Below, piece after piece: positions 25,811 to 38,749 of a stretch of 64,000 nucleotides of DNA; positions within the stretch are counted from its first letter, which is position 1; each line of letters opens with the position of its first letter. Position numbers and translations under genes: made by a program. Source of the stretch: Apostichopus japonicus (lineage: Eukaryota > Echinodermata > Holothuroidea > Aspidochirotida > Stichopodidae); assembly GCF_037975245.1 (NCBI RefSeq), contig NC_092576.1, positions 35,864,611-35,928,610 of the forward strand, read 5' to 3'. The notes beneath the pieces were generated by a model that was not told the origin of the DNA, ran no database searches, and was given only the letters and a program-made list of their open reading frames with translations.

Positions 25811-26298
25811 ATCTGTATACAAACGCTGTTTTTGTTGTGATTACCGTATAGGTACTGTGCGGAGGGCGGGTTATGACGCAATTGCTATGGCAGAGCTGAC
25901 GTCACGTATTATACTGTTCAAATCATATTTGAAATGTCTATCCATAACGATTAAAAAATCGTTTCTCTGTCAAACGCAACATTGGCGTTCTCATACTTTG
26001 ACAACATGTTTCGAAAATTATTTACTATTTTTTAAGGTAACTTCTTTGGGCCACCAGACAATCCTTTTAAGTTTTGGTTCTCTGAAGTTTACTGACACAA
26101 CCGCTACCCAAGTGTGTCTCCTCTACTACGCCGCTCCCGAAGGAAAGATATCACATAAAACCCAACGAGAGGAAGTGGTCATATTTTGAGTGGTTCAGAT
26201 AAACAAATATATTGATATGTAATTGGTGCAGGATCCACTCAAGACGTAGCCTAGAAACCGTATTGTTCCCTTCTGCTATCAAATTTCTACAAGGGTAA

Positions 26299-26615
26299 TC
26301 TCAGCGAAATCTTTTCATTTTCACGAACGTTTATGGACAGCGCCCTCCCATCAACGCACCCACCCCATGCCATGTGTGTTTCCACTCTCTCTCCAGTAAC
26401 CTGCAGGCCGCCCTTGTAGAAATAAAAATCACGCAAACTCAACGATAAGGATGCGTCATTATATGAATCGTTGAGTACGACCGATCTTTGGTTTCCGTCA
26501 AGATGTACAACCAACATTGTTCTCTTCTGATACCCAATGTCAACAACGTAATCTCAGCGAAATCTTTTCATTTTCTTTTTAGAGTTTACGGACAGCGCCC
26601 ACACATTTTATCTCA
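26299..26615. repeat. Direct repeat, about 250 bp apart
   Basis: atctcagcgaaatcttttc occurs at about 26299 and 26551, each followed by sequence around ggacagcgccc. This is a partial duplication. Confidence 0.7.
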
Positions 26616-26624
26616 CAGGTCCGC

Positions 26625-26765
26625 ATATATACACCTTGGTGAAGAGATGCAATGGAGCTCAAGTGCATTGCCCAAGGATACACCGCCATGATCTGGCCAG
26701 AAATCGTAACTGCAATCCTTAGATCACAAGCCCACTGCCTTAACCACTTGACCACAACGATCTCC
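26625..26765 (-). mobile_element. tRNA-derived SINE, truncated copy
   Basis: It matches the tRNA-like head and adjacent body of the element at 52730-53110. The A-box (tggtcaagtgg) is at about 26744-26754 and the word tgatctggcc is shared. The B-box is degraded and the 3' tail is missing. Confidence 0.75.
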
Positions 26766-28126
26766 CATAAGCTGTGATCATATTTTGAGTGGTTGAGTTC
26801 TACTGATCTTTTGTATCTTATTAAAATGGGGAGTTAATTTCGATGTGTGACTTTCCTTCGATGTCTTTATCTGAATCTAGCTATGGGAAATCAAGTTCAA
26901 AACGTAATACAATGATTTTTCTACTTTTTTTTCTGTAATTTTATTTCTAGTGACTCACTGAATTATTACCATCGTCCATAGTATATCAAAAACCTCGTTA
27001 CAAGAAAAAATTAAACTCCCCATACCTACTGCCATTAATTCTTTCATATAAAAGTAAACATTTGCTTTCTTCTTTCTATAACATCGAATTACATAAAGCA
27101 ATAAATTAATAAGTAATTAAATCTGTTTTGGCACAGAAGTATTACAAGACAGAGCATAATGTACATGTACGGATCAATCCTCGGTTCTCTACAGAAATAC
27201 AAGGTGTGGGTTGGAGTATTGAGATTGGTGACCTTTGTTCAAACTCCATAAACCAAAAACACAGCGGTGCAATGAATGTAATACTTAAACAATTGGATAT
27301 AACTTTACATATATACCATACCGGTACCATAAATCTATCAAACTGAGACCTCTTTCCATAAGTTGTATTATTTAGTTTTTTACTTCATAATAGTCGTCAA
27401 AGGAAATGAATTTAAGCTTTTCAAAGCAAACACATCTTAAATTTGTGCTCTTTGGTTAATAATGTTAAATAATGGGTTCATATATGTAATGAAATTCATC
27501 ACAAAATACACTTTGATACCATTTTTTTTGCGATTTTACTCGATACCAATTAAATGTAAAAGTTGATATCAAATATTGATTTTCAATTAATTTCTATGTT
27601 TTCAATTTCCACTTTATATAATTTTCCTTTTTTTAAGGGGCAATCAGTAATTTTATGAAAACGCTTCCTATCAACAAAATATTGACAAGCGCGGACTCAT
27701 GGGTGGGTTATGGTGCTGTGTGTGTTCGGGTTGAGGTGCACATTCGTCCTCCAAGTAAGAACACAAAAACATTTATTAGCAAAACCGTGCGTGAAAACCG
27801 AGTTATAGACTAGAACATCAAAATACAACATTTTAAGTCCAAAAATGTATTCTATTTTTTTTTCTGGGAGAAAGACGCCAACAACACCCCAACATAACAG
27901 TCGGCTCCAAAGTACACAGGACTACACTCGCCCTTTTAAGTTAATCTATTTTACTGCCCCAAGTTTTTTTTCAGTTTATTTTGTGTTCGGTTGTGTATGT
28001 AGGTTGAACAGTAAGGCTCAATTGTGTCAGGTAGAGCACAGGTTCTTTTCTAAAAGCGTTGGATTTTATATAAAAGGTTCAATATGTAAGTTTTGTGTCT
28101 TGTTCCTAAATGTTGCTTGCTTTCTA
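26766..28126. other. AT-rich stretch 3' of the sulfotransferase gene
   Basis: No exon is recognised. A minus-strand AATAAA at 27975-27980, about 413 bases past the sulfotransferase stop, could be its polyadenylation signal. Confidence 0.45.
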
Positions 28127-28372
28127 TAACCGTCCCACTTGTGAACGGCGGCGTGTTACCTCGGCATTGATAGAAGGAGTAGGACGGAGGGTGGGGAGGT
28201 GGAGGCGGGTAGTTGGGGCTATAGAAAATACCGTATGCTCTCTATCTACAACCATAACCATCCCACTTGTGGGCGTCTACGTCACCTCGGCATAGATGGA
28301 AAGAGTAATGGAGTAAGAGGAGGGAGAGGGGTGGTTGGGCTATATAAAATACCGTATACTCTCTATCTACAC
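28127..28372. repeat. Tandem duplication of about 125 bp
   Basis: Two copies share accgtcccacttgtg/accatcccacttgtg, acctcggcat, and aaaataccgtat followed by ctctctatctac. The array ends about 20 bases from the sulfotransferase stop codon, so it lies in that gene's 3' untranslated region or immediate flank. Confidence 0.85.
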
Positions 28373-28392
28373 CCTATCTACCTAGCTATCTA

Positions 28393-29424
28393 TCACGTGG
28401 GTATAAAGTCTGGTTTCTCATAACCAAAAAGTTCAAAGTCTAATTTATATATATTCCATAATTTCGATAATGTTTCATTCGAAAACGCCGAAAGTGTCTC
28501 TGTTACTATATCCATCGATGTGTTGGTAGGGTGACTGTTCGTTTTCTCTGGGTAGGAAACGATATCTCGGGCACCAGGTATAGAGCCTAACACGTAATTC
28601 GCCTCCTTGCCTAGATTCTCCAATTTCCCTAAAAAGTCATATTTGATATTGCAAGGTGAGCATAATTTGTACATTTCTTTCCAGTGCCGATCAAAGTTTG
28701 ATCTTTCCCTAACGTCAGTCAAATAATCCACAAATTCGTGGAACGTGATATTTTCGCCAGTTCGCAATGCATCTTGGGTAGGACGTTCCCGATATTTACG
28801 TACAATCCTCTGAGCGTAATAATGGAAATTCTTCGGAGCGTTTCGGTAAACGTTTAAATCTCCATATTTATTCTTATACGCCGACAATATTCTCGAGAAT
28901 GGTTCACGTACGAACATGATCTTCTTATACGTCTTTAGAGCGTATTGACGTTCCCATACGCTCAAACGTCGAAACACTTTCAGACCGTTTCGCGAGTGAG
29001 CTTCCCGGGAAGTGATTTCCTCAAGCGTCTTATTTTTGCCCGCCAAAATCATGAGCACCCGTTTCCAGTTCGAGCAGCCGACTTTTGGAATGTAACAAAA
29101 CAAGAGTTTATGTCGATCATTAACGTATATATGTGCGTACGTGTCCACATAAAGTTCACTTCTCCGTAATTCCGGTTCGCGCTGACAAACCCTATTCACT
29201 AACGTCTTTCTTCGTTTTTGTTCATTTTCGATATCGTCGTTGCAAATGTATTCGAATCTGACATTTGTCTTCATCTCATCCTGAGACGCAGGTTTAGTCT
29301 CACTCATATCTTCGACTGGTGACGTCGATGATGACGTCAACGGGAATTCTGTTGTAGTCATGGTGACATCGCCAACTGTTTCACCTGCGTCACCACCAGC
29401 CTCCTCTTCCGTATCTTGATAGAT
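28393..29424 (-). CDS. Carbohydrate sulfotransferase (CHST8-14 / HNK-1 type), catalytic exon
   Basis: About 343 residues from the splice acceptor to the stop. The enzyme family moves sulfate from PAPS to sugar hydroxyls (GalNAc 4-O or related) of chondroitin, dermatan or N-glycans in the Golgi lumen. Counted from the exon start, the 5'-phosphosulfate loop YIPKVGCSNWKR is at 111-122, and the 3'-phosphate site FVREPFSRILSAY is at 171-183. The family-typical HWKEMYKLCSPC and YDFLGKLE segments follow near 248 and 262. Residues 1-90 are acidic, Thr/Ser-rich stem. The exon starts at 29424: the minus strand reads a pyrimidine tract ending cttacag just before ATC, phase 0. The open frame continues upstream only to a stop, without any ATG; its hydrophobic stretch is the translated pyrimidine tract, not a real membrane anchor. 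The anchor-coding first exon is therefore elsewhere upstream. Confidence 0.9.
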   Translation of the reverse strand: MYQDTEEEAGGDAGETVGDVTMTTTEFPLTSSSTSPVEDMSETKPASQDEMKTNVRFEYICNDDIENEQKRRKTLVNRVCQREPELRRSELYVDTYAHIYVNDRHKLLFCYIPKVGCSNWKRVLMILAGKNKTLEEITSREAHSRNGLKVFRRLSVWERQYALKTYKKIMFVREPFSRILSAYKNKYGDLNVYRNAPKNFHYYAQRIVRKYRERPTQDALRTGENITFHEFVDYLTDVRERSNFDRHWKEMYKLCSPCNIKYDFLGKLENLGKEANYVLGSIPGARDIVSYPEKTNSHPTNTSMDIVTETLSAFSNETLSKLWNIYKLDFELFGYEKPDFIPT

Positions 29425-29611
29425 CTGTAAGAAAATAAAAAGGAAACATATGCCTAATAGAACATGTGTTTCCTTGGCAACCGGATATATCCAAATGACA
29501 GAAATGTCGGCCAATAGTCTTTATTTGTCTATTACGTCGCAATATGCTTTGGCCCGGTATAACTGTTAACTAATCTGCACATCTAATACTATCAATACCT
29601 AACACTAACAA

Positions 29612-29965
29612 AATATGTCGGTTTAAACTAGTATAAGTCGAATTAAATTGGTATATGTCGAGTTTAAATTACATATTCTGATTTAATTTGGCATATCATC
29701 GATTTAAACTGGTATATGTAGATTTAATTTGACATATACCGATTTTGAATTGACACATCATCGATTTAAACTGTTTTATGTCGATTTCAATTGTTATATG
29801 TCGATTTCAATTTGTATATGTCGATTTCCATCGATGATAATGTCGAATTAAACTGGTATATGTCGATTTATATCGGTAGAAGTCAATTGAAGCTGCTGGA
29901 AACTGGTATAAGTTGAAGGAAATTGGTATATGTCGATTTAAATCGGTAAAAGTCGATTCCCTACG
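29612..29965. repeat. Degenerate minisatellite, about 20-21 bp unit
   Basis: About 16 variants of tatgtcgatttaaactgg run in tandem. It lies just upstream of the sulfotransferase exon, probably inside its intron. Confidence 0.85.
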
Positions 29966-30217
29966 ATTTGAGACAGATGGCCCGCCATAATGTTCATCGG
30001 ACACAGGTAAGCAAGGAGCGTAATGAAGGCTCTTTAATGTATCCTACATTATTTTGCCCAAAATAATGGCTCAATGTACTTTTCAAAACAACAAGTCGAC
30101 AACTGTCGACAAGCTAAAAATCCTACCTGTTAATAGTACTGCGCATGATCAGTTTAAATTAGATATAAGCGCTTACTTTCAGCTAATCGAATGATTGAAT
30201 GATAGTATCCACATTAC

Positions 30218-30388
30218 CTCTGATATCGTATCTCCTATCGCAATTAGTCGGTCTTCGTTTATTGGCAAACTCTCGAAATGCTGTCGTCTGGTGAAGTACT
30301 CTCTACGCACTGACTTGAAATGATAGTGTTCTATATATACAAGTGAAACATAGGAGGAAGTTACATATTTAAATGTAGGATTACTCAA
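30218..30388 (-). CDS. Possible upstream exon of the sulfotransferase gene
   Basis: The minus strand has an open frame whose GAG codon is followed by GTAATG at 30212-30217. The donor is phase 0 and matches the phase-0 acceptor at 29424, giving a 793-base intron. The encoded end (INEDRLIAIGDTISE) would join the acidic stem. No ATG or membrane anchor is visible, so if real it is an internal exon whose 5' edge I cannot fix; an acceptor-like tag or aag lies near 30320-30345. Support is only splice phase and position. Confidence 0.25.
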
Positions 30389-30708
30389 TAGACATATAAG
30401 GTACTTGCTTATAGAGGCCCTGTATTGTCAATGTGACTGCAGTGTCAAAGCACCACTGTGAATACTTTAAGGCAAGACAAATGAAGTGTCTTAATTCTGA
30501 TAATGTCCACAATGATTAATAAATATGTATGGCGAAGATACATTGTCTTACGGTTCCAAAGGTGATTAACATGTCACGTGTTTGCAGTAAACGACTCTAA
30601 ATGACTAATGAGCTTTTAACACTGGCCCTATTGACATGGACTGTTAACATAATATGACAAGAATAACTTATTATGTTGTAAATATAACACATGTAATAGT
30701 CACACCAT

Positions 30709-30790
30709 GAAATATTACCATGTAATATTCTTACCATGTAATATTCTTACCATGTAATATTCTTACCATGTAATATTCTTATATGTAATA
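30709..30790. repeat. 16-bp minisatellite
   Basis: About five copies of ttaccatgtaatattc, with the end copies diverged. Confidence 0.9.
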
Positions 30791-31916
30791 TGCTCATATG
30801 TAGAGATACAATTGTTATGTATCTATATACAGTTTGTATTAGAAACAGCATGAAGGAAGCACGCAGGGTGCGATATCTAGTCTTGTTGAAAGGAAAGGAA
30901 AATCAAAGGGGCTAAAACCCCTGGACCTTATTCAACCAGGATCATGCAGAAATATGTCATAGCGAATATAATATCCATTGTATAATATTCTTAGGAAAAA
31001 TGGATGAAATCAAAGGAATTCTACATAATCAAAATATTGTCGCAAGGTTCAAACCCGTTGTCGCCGCACTGTCAACAATATAATGAAACACGTTAAAAGA
31101 AGAGATATTTGAGAAACATCAGATTACAGTATACATTTCAATTTCATTTTGTTCGCTTAAAATTTCTTTGCGTTTGTCATATGCTTTGTTTCTAATTTTT
31201 CAGGACCAATAATATAACTCGCATACTACGTAAACGAAACAAGACGCAAACAAAGTAAGACAGTTGAGATGAATTCAACGGCGTCTTCATACACACCCAT
31301 ACTCACGGAATGTTATTAGGGTTTTCGTTGTGAGAAGGACGGAAGCCACAGATAAAGCAACGACCAAGAACATGCACTTGAAGAGTTGTCGAAAGGATAA
31401 TATATGCCTCATTATTGCAACCTGGAAGATTCAAGAAGCAGTGTTATCTGTGGAAATGTTCTTGATTATTATCCATATAAAGATTAGGAATATTGTTTAA
31501 GGACATCATTTAAAATTATAAAGTTATAGTCTAATATTAATATTTGTCATTCAGAAAGAACATTCTTGACTTAAGTCCCCGCTTACTGATAGGCTAATAA
31601 ACAGTAGAAAATAGCGTTCTCATTTCATTTTTGTGTTATGCAACCCAACTTTCCCCCTTTTCCAGCTTTCCATTACAACGTCCGTTGTTAAAATCAAAGG
31701 TGTGTGTATTAGTTCTGCTAGTCGGTGGTCCGATACTGCTGTTACCTTTAACCTTGGACTGCGAAATAAAGCCTTCACTCATGAAAGACGCCACTTGTTG
31801 ATGTTCGTCAATTATTTTAATTTATAAATCGGTGGTTGTAAACGTCTAGTCGAACACAGGTCATTCTGTACACACCTGCATGCTACCGCTCTAAGAACTA
31901 CAGATTACCAGACTAT

Positions 31917-32205
31917 TTAATGCAGACAACCAAACTAATTAATGCAGGCTACCGAACTAATTAATGCAGGCTACCGACTAATTAATGCAGGCTACCGAAC
32001 TAATTAATGCAGGCTACCGACTAATTAATGCAGGCTACCGACTAATGAATGCAGACTATAAAGCTAATTAATGCAGGCTACCGACTAAGTAATACTGGCT
32101 AGGCTCATAAAAACAGGCTACCGACTAATTAATGCAAGCTATCCCACTAATTAATACAGGCTACCGTCACTAATTAATGCAGGCTATCGTCACTAATTAA
32201 TGGAT
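31917..32205. repeat. 21-22-bp minisatellite
   Basis: About 13 variants of gcaggctaccgactaattaat in tandem. Confidence 0.92.
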
Positions 32206-33596
32206 TCGACTGGACTAAGTAGCATGCGTATTTATCGTTACTTATAATATGTAGTGTATGTTATGATGTATTTTGTTCTATAAACAGTACAACACATTGA
32301 AGTGACAGACGTGAAAATAAGCTTAACAGACTAGTCGATGTCCTTACATTGCTATATAGGCCTAATGAGCCATCCTCGCTGTATTCTTAACGACGTGAAT
32401 TACCGTTGCAGAATCAATCAGAAATGACAAGCCTTCAGCATTGACAGTTAAAATAATAACACGCGTTAAAACAAGGTCTCATTAAAACGTTCGGATTCAA
32501 TTAGGCCAGTAAAATAAACCTTGGCTATCTAATTATGTGTAATCACCCACCGGGGGTTGACTCACTAGACCAATTGGCAATACCAAACATCAATATCCAT
32601 TAAGGTTAACTTCCTGGGAAGGCTCATATTTTGACAGTTGGTAATCCCACCCCTTTAATCAATGTTTTTGTTATTGTTGTAGCGGAACTGGCATTACAGG
32701 TGGAAAAGGTTATATCATATTAGCTTAAAGGGGCTAGAAAGCTTAATGCTAAGAAATAAATGGAAAAAAAACGAAGGGGGGAAAAGAAATAATGATAAGG
32801 ACACAGGAAGGGTTTCTGACATAAACCGTGCATAGGTAATTAAGTTGTCGGAAAAGGAATCACATTCAATGCCAAATGTTAAAAAAAAAAATGCTGATGG
32901 AACGGTATTAATCCCATTTGCGAAATGACTTTGGCCAAGTCATAAATTTCCGTATTAAATGGAACTCCGTGTAACTCGCTAGCATGCACTGGTCTCCGTA
33001 CAATAGTACAGCATTCCACGCATGCGTAATTTCTGTTATAGTGATAGATCACAGTCGTCTGTACGGCACACACGTTACTCCATATGGAATATGCGATGAT
33101 GATTGCATTTGAGCTCCAGATACATTAAATCCCATTTTGTCAATGTTCAAACACAGATAAATGAATAAATATAACATGAATAAACTGAGACTCCGAAGTT
33201 GTCTGTTTTTTTTTTCTTTTTTTTTCAGGTGCCCAATACTGAAACGTCCAGGTTCCGTAATTCTTTTTTTTTTTACCTGAGGTATGCAATACACTTGTTT
33301 AACTCGCGTGCCAAGCGATTTGGCCACAGTGATCTGTCACTTGCAGACCTCTGTGCTGCCTCTGTTACTGTTCTGGTTCTGCTTATTTAGTTTTATTCTC
33401 GTGGTTGTTCACTTATAGTTTGTTTATTGTATGATTATTGTATTCACTTCTGTTTTATGTTTACTGTCGACGGGAAATTATTTCCGCTTTCTGAAATGGA
33501 CAATGAAGTTTCTATCTGTATCTGTCTCGGTATTAAAATATCTCCTAATAGAGGGTGGACGTTGTTTGTGATGCTCAAACAGCTTGTAGTTATTGT
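32206..33596. other. No gene recognised
   Basis: Contains short poly-A/poly-T runs (32881-32891, 33207-33227, 33264-33273). A lysine-rich frame with a hydrophobic segment (33049-33327, minus) arises from such runs and has no ATG. Confidence 0.45.
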
Positions 33597-34400
33597 AGTG
33601 CGCATGCGCGCTACAATAATGTGATTACTAGCCCGCTCCATAATCTGCATTGCTGGCTGGTGAATGCCAGCTAAACATACACTCTTCATAGCAATCTCAA
33701 ATACACAGAATGGCTACGCAGGAAAAAAATAATCAGACTCAGATTTGCAAAGCATTGTGGCGGCGAACAGTTAATTCTGCACACGTCAATAAAATAGATC
33801 TCCTTGAGTAGCATTCTTCTTAAAAATAATACCTAAAATTATCTACTTGATCGTTACTCTCGAATTGAACAAGAAAGGTAATGTTTGAACGCATTAAATT
33901 TACAACATCCTGCCAAAGAGTTGCAAGCTACAAATGTAAATCTTATTTATCCGCAACGTCTCGGTGTTATCTGCACTACTTCAGCTCGTACAACATAGGC
34001 ACTAGAAACGTTACAATTGCCGTACGTGTATGGCATATATTACGTGTTTTGGATGATGATAAACGAGTGCCAGGAAGTAGACCGGAGTGTGTTACATTTG
34101 CAATGATAGACTATAGACCTTCGTGTATTCGTTAGATTAATCGTTCATTAGGCCTTCTGATGATCCGTATGTTCGTAAAATTTCGCGAACTAGGCGAATA
34201 TACAGTAACGTTAACATGTTCTTCAATTTGACCAATCAGTATCCAGGACTTTATGTATTCTCTGTCACGTTCGAAAGCAGGTTCGTGATTGACAGCATAG
34301 TTCTGATGGTTTTAGTAATCATTTCTTCGTTTATATTTCAGGCACATGCTAGCTAGAGTACTGTTTATAATCATTACACAATATAGCCTAGCTTTAGTCT
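33597..34400 (-). repeat. Dispersed repeat family 2, inverted copy
   Basis: Reverse complement of 16200-17012, with short insertions and deletions. It starts beside the near-palindrome gtgcgcatgcgcgc. Confidence 0.65.
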
Positions 34401-37400
34401 ACGTCAAAGGCCTAAACGTCGAACTTGCTTTTTCGTGACCGAATAACTTCAAAATGCTTCCTTTGTGTTCCTTAGTGTTGTTTTTCCCCTTGAGTTTATA
34501 AAAAAAAGGGGTTAATACACTTCTAAAAAATGGTGTTTAATTAAAGAAAAAGTGAAATTTACCCACAGGCCCAAATTGGACCGCCACTTACGGCCAGAGG
34601 TGAGATTTCTTAAGTTTGAGGGCGCTGTTCGCAAAACGTAAGACCCGCTTGACTCTTCTTTGGCACTTTTCCCGTACAACTACCACTAGACAAGGAGCCT
34701 ATGCAAATTAAACTCAAATTTGTCTTTGCTAGTGAATATATAGCCCACTCAAAGTAGGGCCAGAAAAGGCCCCTATCTCATTTTTTTTTTGGGGGGGGGG
34801 GGCATTTTAATTACTTGTAATGAAAAATCCTCAAAATTAGCTCAATTGAAGACTGGTCACATGTCTTCCACCATCAGCAATATCAGACATAAAATACTTT
34901 ACATTTATGCAAACGATTCCTCAAAACTTAACATAAATTTAGGGCTCTTAAAATTGTTTATCCGGATTTGGTTGCTAGACGGGGCCGTATCCTAGTAACC
35001 AAAAGGTTTTCAAATTTGTTTGGCCCAATTTCATCCTTTGAGACATATGGCAAGACACTATATCAATTTCAGGCGATTCTGAGATGGTCGATGCAGAGGA
35101 CACTGTTGATTTGGCATGGATTGACCATATGTTATTAGCAAAATTAATGTGCCCGAAGCATTTTGTGCTAACAACATGCGTACGAAAAACAAATACACCA
35201 ACTTTACATAGTAGACAAATGACTGGAGTTTGATTTCACTTTCACTGTATTGTTATTATATTTTCTTTTACATTTTTTTTCCTGCAAATTATTTCGAATT
35301 TTGAACTTCTCAAACTCACCTTTATACCAACGAAACAATGGAAATTAGGTCACCTCTCTTCCTGTCTCCTCCGTATAGTAATATATACCAACGTGCGCCT
35401 TTGAAAACTAGCCTAAGCACCACAGCCTAACACGTGTTTATCACGCCTGGGCACCAAAGCCTAACACGCGTTAATCACAGAATCCCATTCAGTGCTCGCC
35501 GTATCGGAAGCTGTGCAATGTGTAAAGGCTCTACGTGCGATATCCGTTGCCGTTGACGCTATTTGACGCGCGATACGCTACGTTACTATACATAAGCTAC
35601 TATCACTACACTGAAATTACCTTTAGCTCGTGCACACAAACCGTAGCTATGCAGGCCATATACTAAGACTGCTCCATGACGTAATTAGAGAAAGTAGAAT
35701 TATGCTCTCTTCATTTTCCCCATCAACCCACTTCAATTATTGACAGGGTAAACATCATCGAGCGAATACGATGTACATAGTAACGAAGACTGAGACTATT
35801 CGATCAAGACTTACTTGACTAAACAAATGTATACACTGAATGACTTGAAACAGTACAACCCTTGTACACGTACGCTAAGTATATATCTGTATACAGCTGC
35901 AGGGAATTATTGTTCTACGAGAGATTAGCAAACCTTGGGGGAATGGTTGTACAAGGATAAATAGATATATTGAGAGAGCGGGACACTTACAGAGGAAGTT
36001 TTGATGATGCGATTACAATAGTACAACCATAGAGCGATGAACGAAATAGCTTCATAGCTCCATTGTACAACTATCAGAGCTTGTTTTTTTTTTTCTGTTT
36101 TTGAGTACCCAATTATGCATACTTTTATAAACAAATTTGTTAATAAACGTGAAACCTATGTTACATGTTGATGATTACTGTAAACTTTACTTTTTTTTTT
36201 TCTTTTTTACCATTAAGTTTGTCCCAGCTTGACGTTATCCCGCTGTGCACATCCCGAGGAAGGTCACGTAATTTAAATATACATTCAGTATGCTACTCGC
36301 TGTAATAATCGATAAATCGATACTATTCCACTGTTGGTTTGAACTTGTTATGAGGCTTTCTTCAAGTTATCATAATCAGTCCGTGCTACCAGGAAATCTT
36401 CCTTTTGTATTCCTATCACGGGGAATTGGTCCAGTTCTGAAGGAATTTAAATATTAACTTATTAGCTTCAACGAATAAATTCGATTTTACAGTTCTAACA
36501 CCAAATTGACCAAATGTACCAACGAACATTTTCGCTGTTTTATTTACAAAACAGTGTAAAAAGATGCAATTTGATGTAAATAAATATTTGTAGCTGCTTG
36601 TGTAGTGCATACTGACAGTTCAACTTCCAAAAAAAAAATCAGTAAACACGACAACATTCATGTATATGCCGGTGTGCCGCTATATGTCAGTACGCCCCGC
36701 TAAACCGGGATATAAACTTCCGGTTTACCTAATTGACGCCTAAAGCACATGTTGATGTCCCTAGTGTGTGAACAATAACATTAGATCGCCGATTATTATC
36801 GAACAAGCCGCCCAGTCTCAAGTGAATACGTCAACATGCTTTCTCTCTTTCAAAAGCACGATATGCATGGATTCAATCGTTCCCAACTAGTGACACAGCA
36901 GTACATTGTCATATAATCTAAGAACCGAAGAAGTGGAAGCGCGCCCTCATTTTAAAAGATTTCGTTACAGTACGCCCAATTTTATATGTATCATAATTAA
37001 TATTCAAACAAGCATTTTTCTTAGAGGCTGTTGTGGTAGTCATTATAATAGTAAGCAATAAGATAAGGATATACCGGTGTATTGACTTTGAGCTAACCAG
37101 ACATTTCAATGAGTTTAAGGTGCAGTACGGGTGCAGGTTTGAAGTTAATCGTACAGATCAACAGGTTAAAGGCACATAGTAGTAAACTATTCGGAGTGGG
37201 ATATAACGCTGTTGACTTGAAGCTTACAATATAGTTTAATGGGCTTATCATATACCTAAGCAGCCCCGTCCAACAATGTTATCAGTTCTGGTAAATGTAT
37301 GACACGTGGTACATGAATACATTCAATTGATTCCGGATTAGAATCTGCATGAATTTTATATCGCTCTTTCAATTTATAAGGTTATTGACAGTTTCCAAGC

Positions 37401-37404
37401 GTTT
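34401..37404. other. Gene-poor stretch
   Basis: Contains a T/G homopolymer junction at about 34781-34802. A direct repeat at about 35413-35478 has two copies of an element containing agcctaacacg followed by atcac. There is no supported exon. Confidence 0.5.
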
Positions 37405-37855
37405 GATCAATGTATAATTAAGGTAGCCTTGAGATATCCGTAACGCTTAATGTATACCTAAGGTAGCCGTAATGCTAAATGTATAGCTTAGGTAGCCATG
37501 ATGCTAAATTATATAACTAAGGATGCTGTGATGCTTAATGTATAACTTAGGAAGAGCCGTATGCTAAATTCTTTAACTAAGGTAGCCGTAATGATCAATG
37601 TATAACTAAGTTAGCCGTGACACTTAATGTATAACTAAGGTAGCCCTAATGCTAAATTGTATAACTAAGGTAGCCGTAACGTTTAATGCAAGGCTAAGGA
37701 AGCCGTAACGCTTTAATGCATGACTAAGGAAGCCGAAAAGCTCAATGTGTGACTAACGAAGCCGTAACGCTTTAATGCATAACTAAGGTAGCCGATGTGT
37801 TGAATATATAGCTAAGGTAGCCGTAATGCTAAGTTGTATAACTAAGGTAGTAGAT
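37405..37855. repeat. Degenerate minisatellite, about 30-33 bp unit
   Basis: About 13 copies of a unit built from tataactaaggtagccgtaa plus tgctaaat-like sequence. Confidence 0.9.
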
Positions 37856-38749
37856 AGTGACGTAAGTAGTAAAGGTCACGTGATGTCTGCTCAACTGAAT
37901 CAGATATCTTCTCTCCCTTTCTGAATGGCTTAGTTTGGTGGTCACCCTGGCCTTGACCATTGGTGTCTTATTTGTATATGTTTGGTATTCGTCTCTAATA
38001 TACCCTTTTCGTTATAGTTTTAAAGTTAGTCAGTATAGGCCCCAATGATAGCACGCTATATCTGCTGTAAGTTGTCATGAAGTACTTTCCTTGGGGTCTT
38101 TACTCCCCAAATTGTTCTCAGACATCCTTAAGAAACAAATACGATTATTGAATGATCCAGTGAGGAAGATTTTCCTTGAAGGTTGTAATGAAAATTGTTT
38201 AAGAATTTTGACAAAATGTGACCATATTGAAATATGTAACATATTTGGGGCCAATACAGCATACCTTTTATCGTGCCTCGCGTCTTTCCATTTATTATTG
38301 AGGGCGGCATTATGCAACTGTTTTGTTTGTATACCGTGGCTGATTGTAATGATACATTGCGAGATCTACGCAGCGCGCTGTGTGTTATGTTCTTTTGTTC
38401 AGTATATGTAATAGTGAGATTCAAGCCTCGTCGTTACTAGCACCAGCCAGTTGGGACAATTTCCTAATGCTAATACCGCTCTTAACTGTACTCTAATATC
38501 ATGCTCTCAAAGCATTGATATTGACAGTACAAACAGTTCCTAACCCTGATCTGTTAGAAAAAAAAAAGATATTCATACTGCTCGTACTGACACTACGAGT
38601 GCTCTGAAGCGGGACATGACACTGTAGGATAGTTCTTTTTTTTTTCAACTGGGTGCTAACACCCAACTATTCAGGCCGAATTTGTATTCATACCCCCATC
38701 AGTCCCAGTAGGGAATGTTTAGGCGCCCGGGATATTTTACTGAATAAGC
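37856..38749. other. No gene recognised
   Basis: Open frames on both strands at 38075-38424 overlap one another and show no recognisable domain. A poly-T run is at 38635-38645. Confidence 0.4.

Noticed and set aside
33049-33327. Minus-strand frame with a hydrophobic segment, considered as the missing anchor exon of the sulfotransferase
   Set aside because: No ATG; the lysine-rich and phenylalanine-rich parts come from poly-A/poly-T runs; no donor of matching phase found.
36918-37109. Minus-strand frame with a signal-like segment (YILILLLTIIM)
   Set aside because: No in-frame ATG before the hydrophobic segment and no partner exon of matching phase found.
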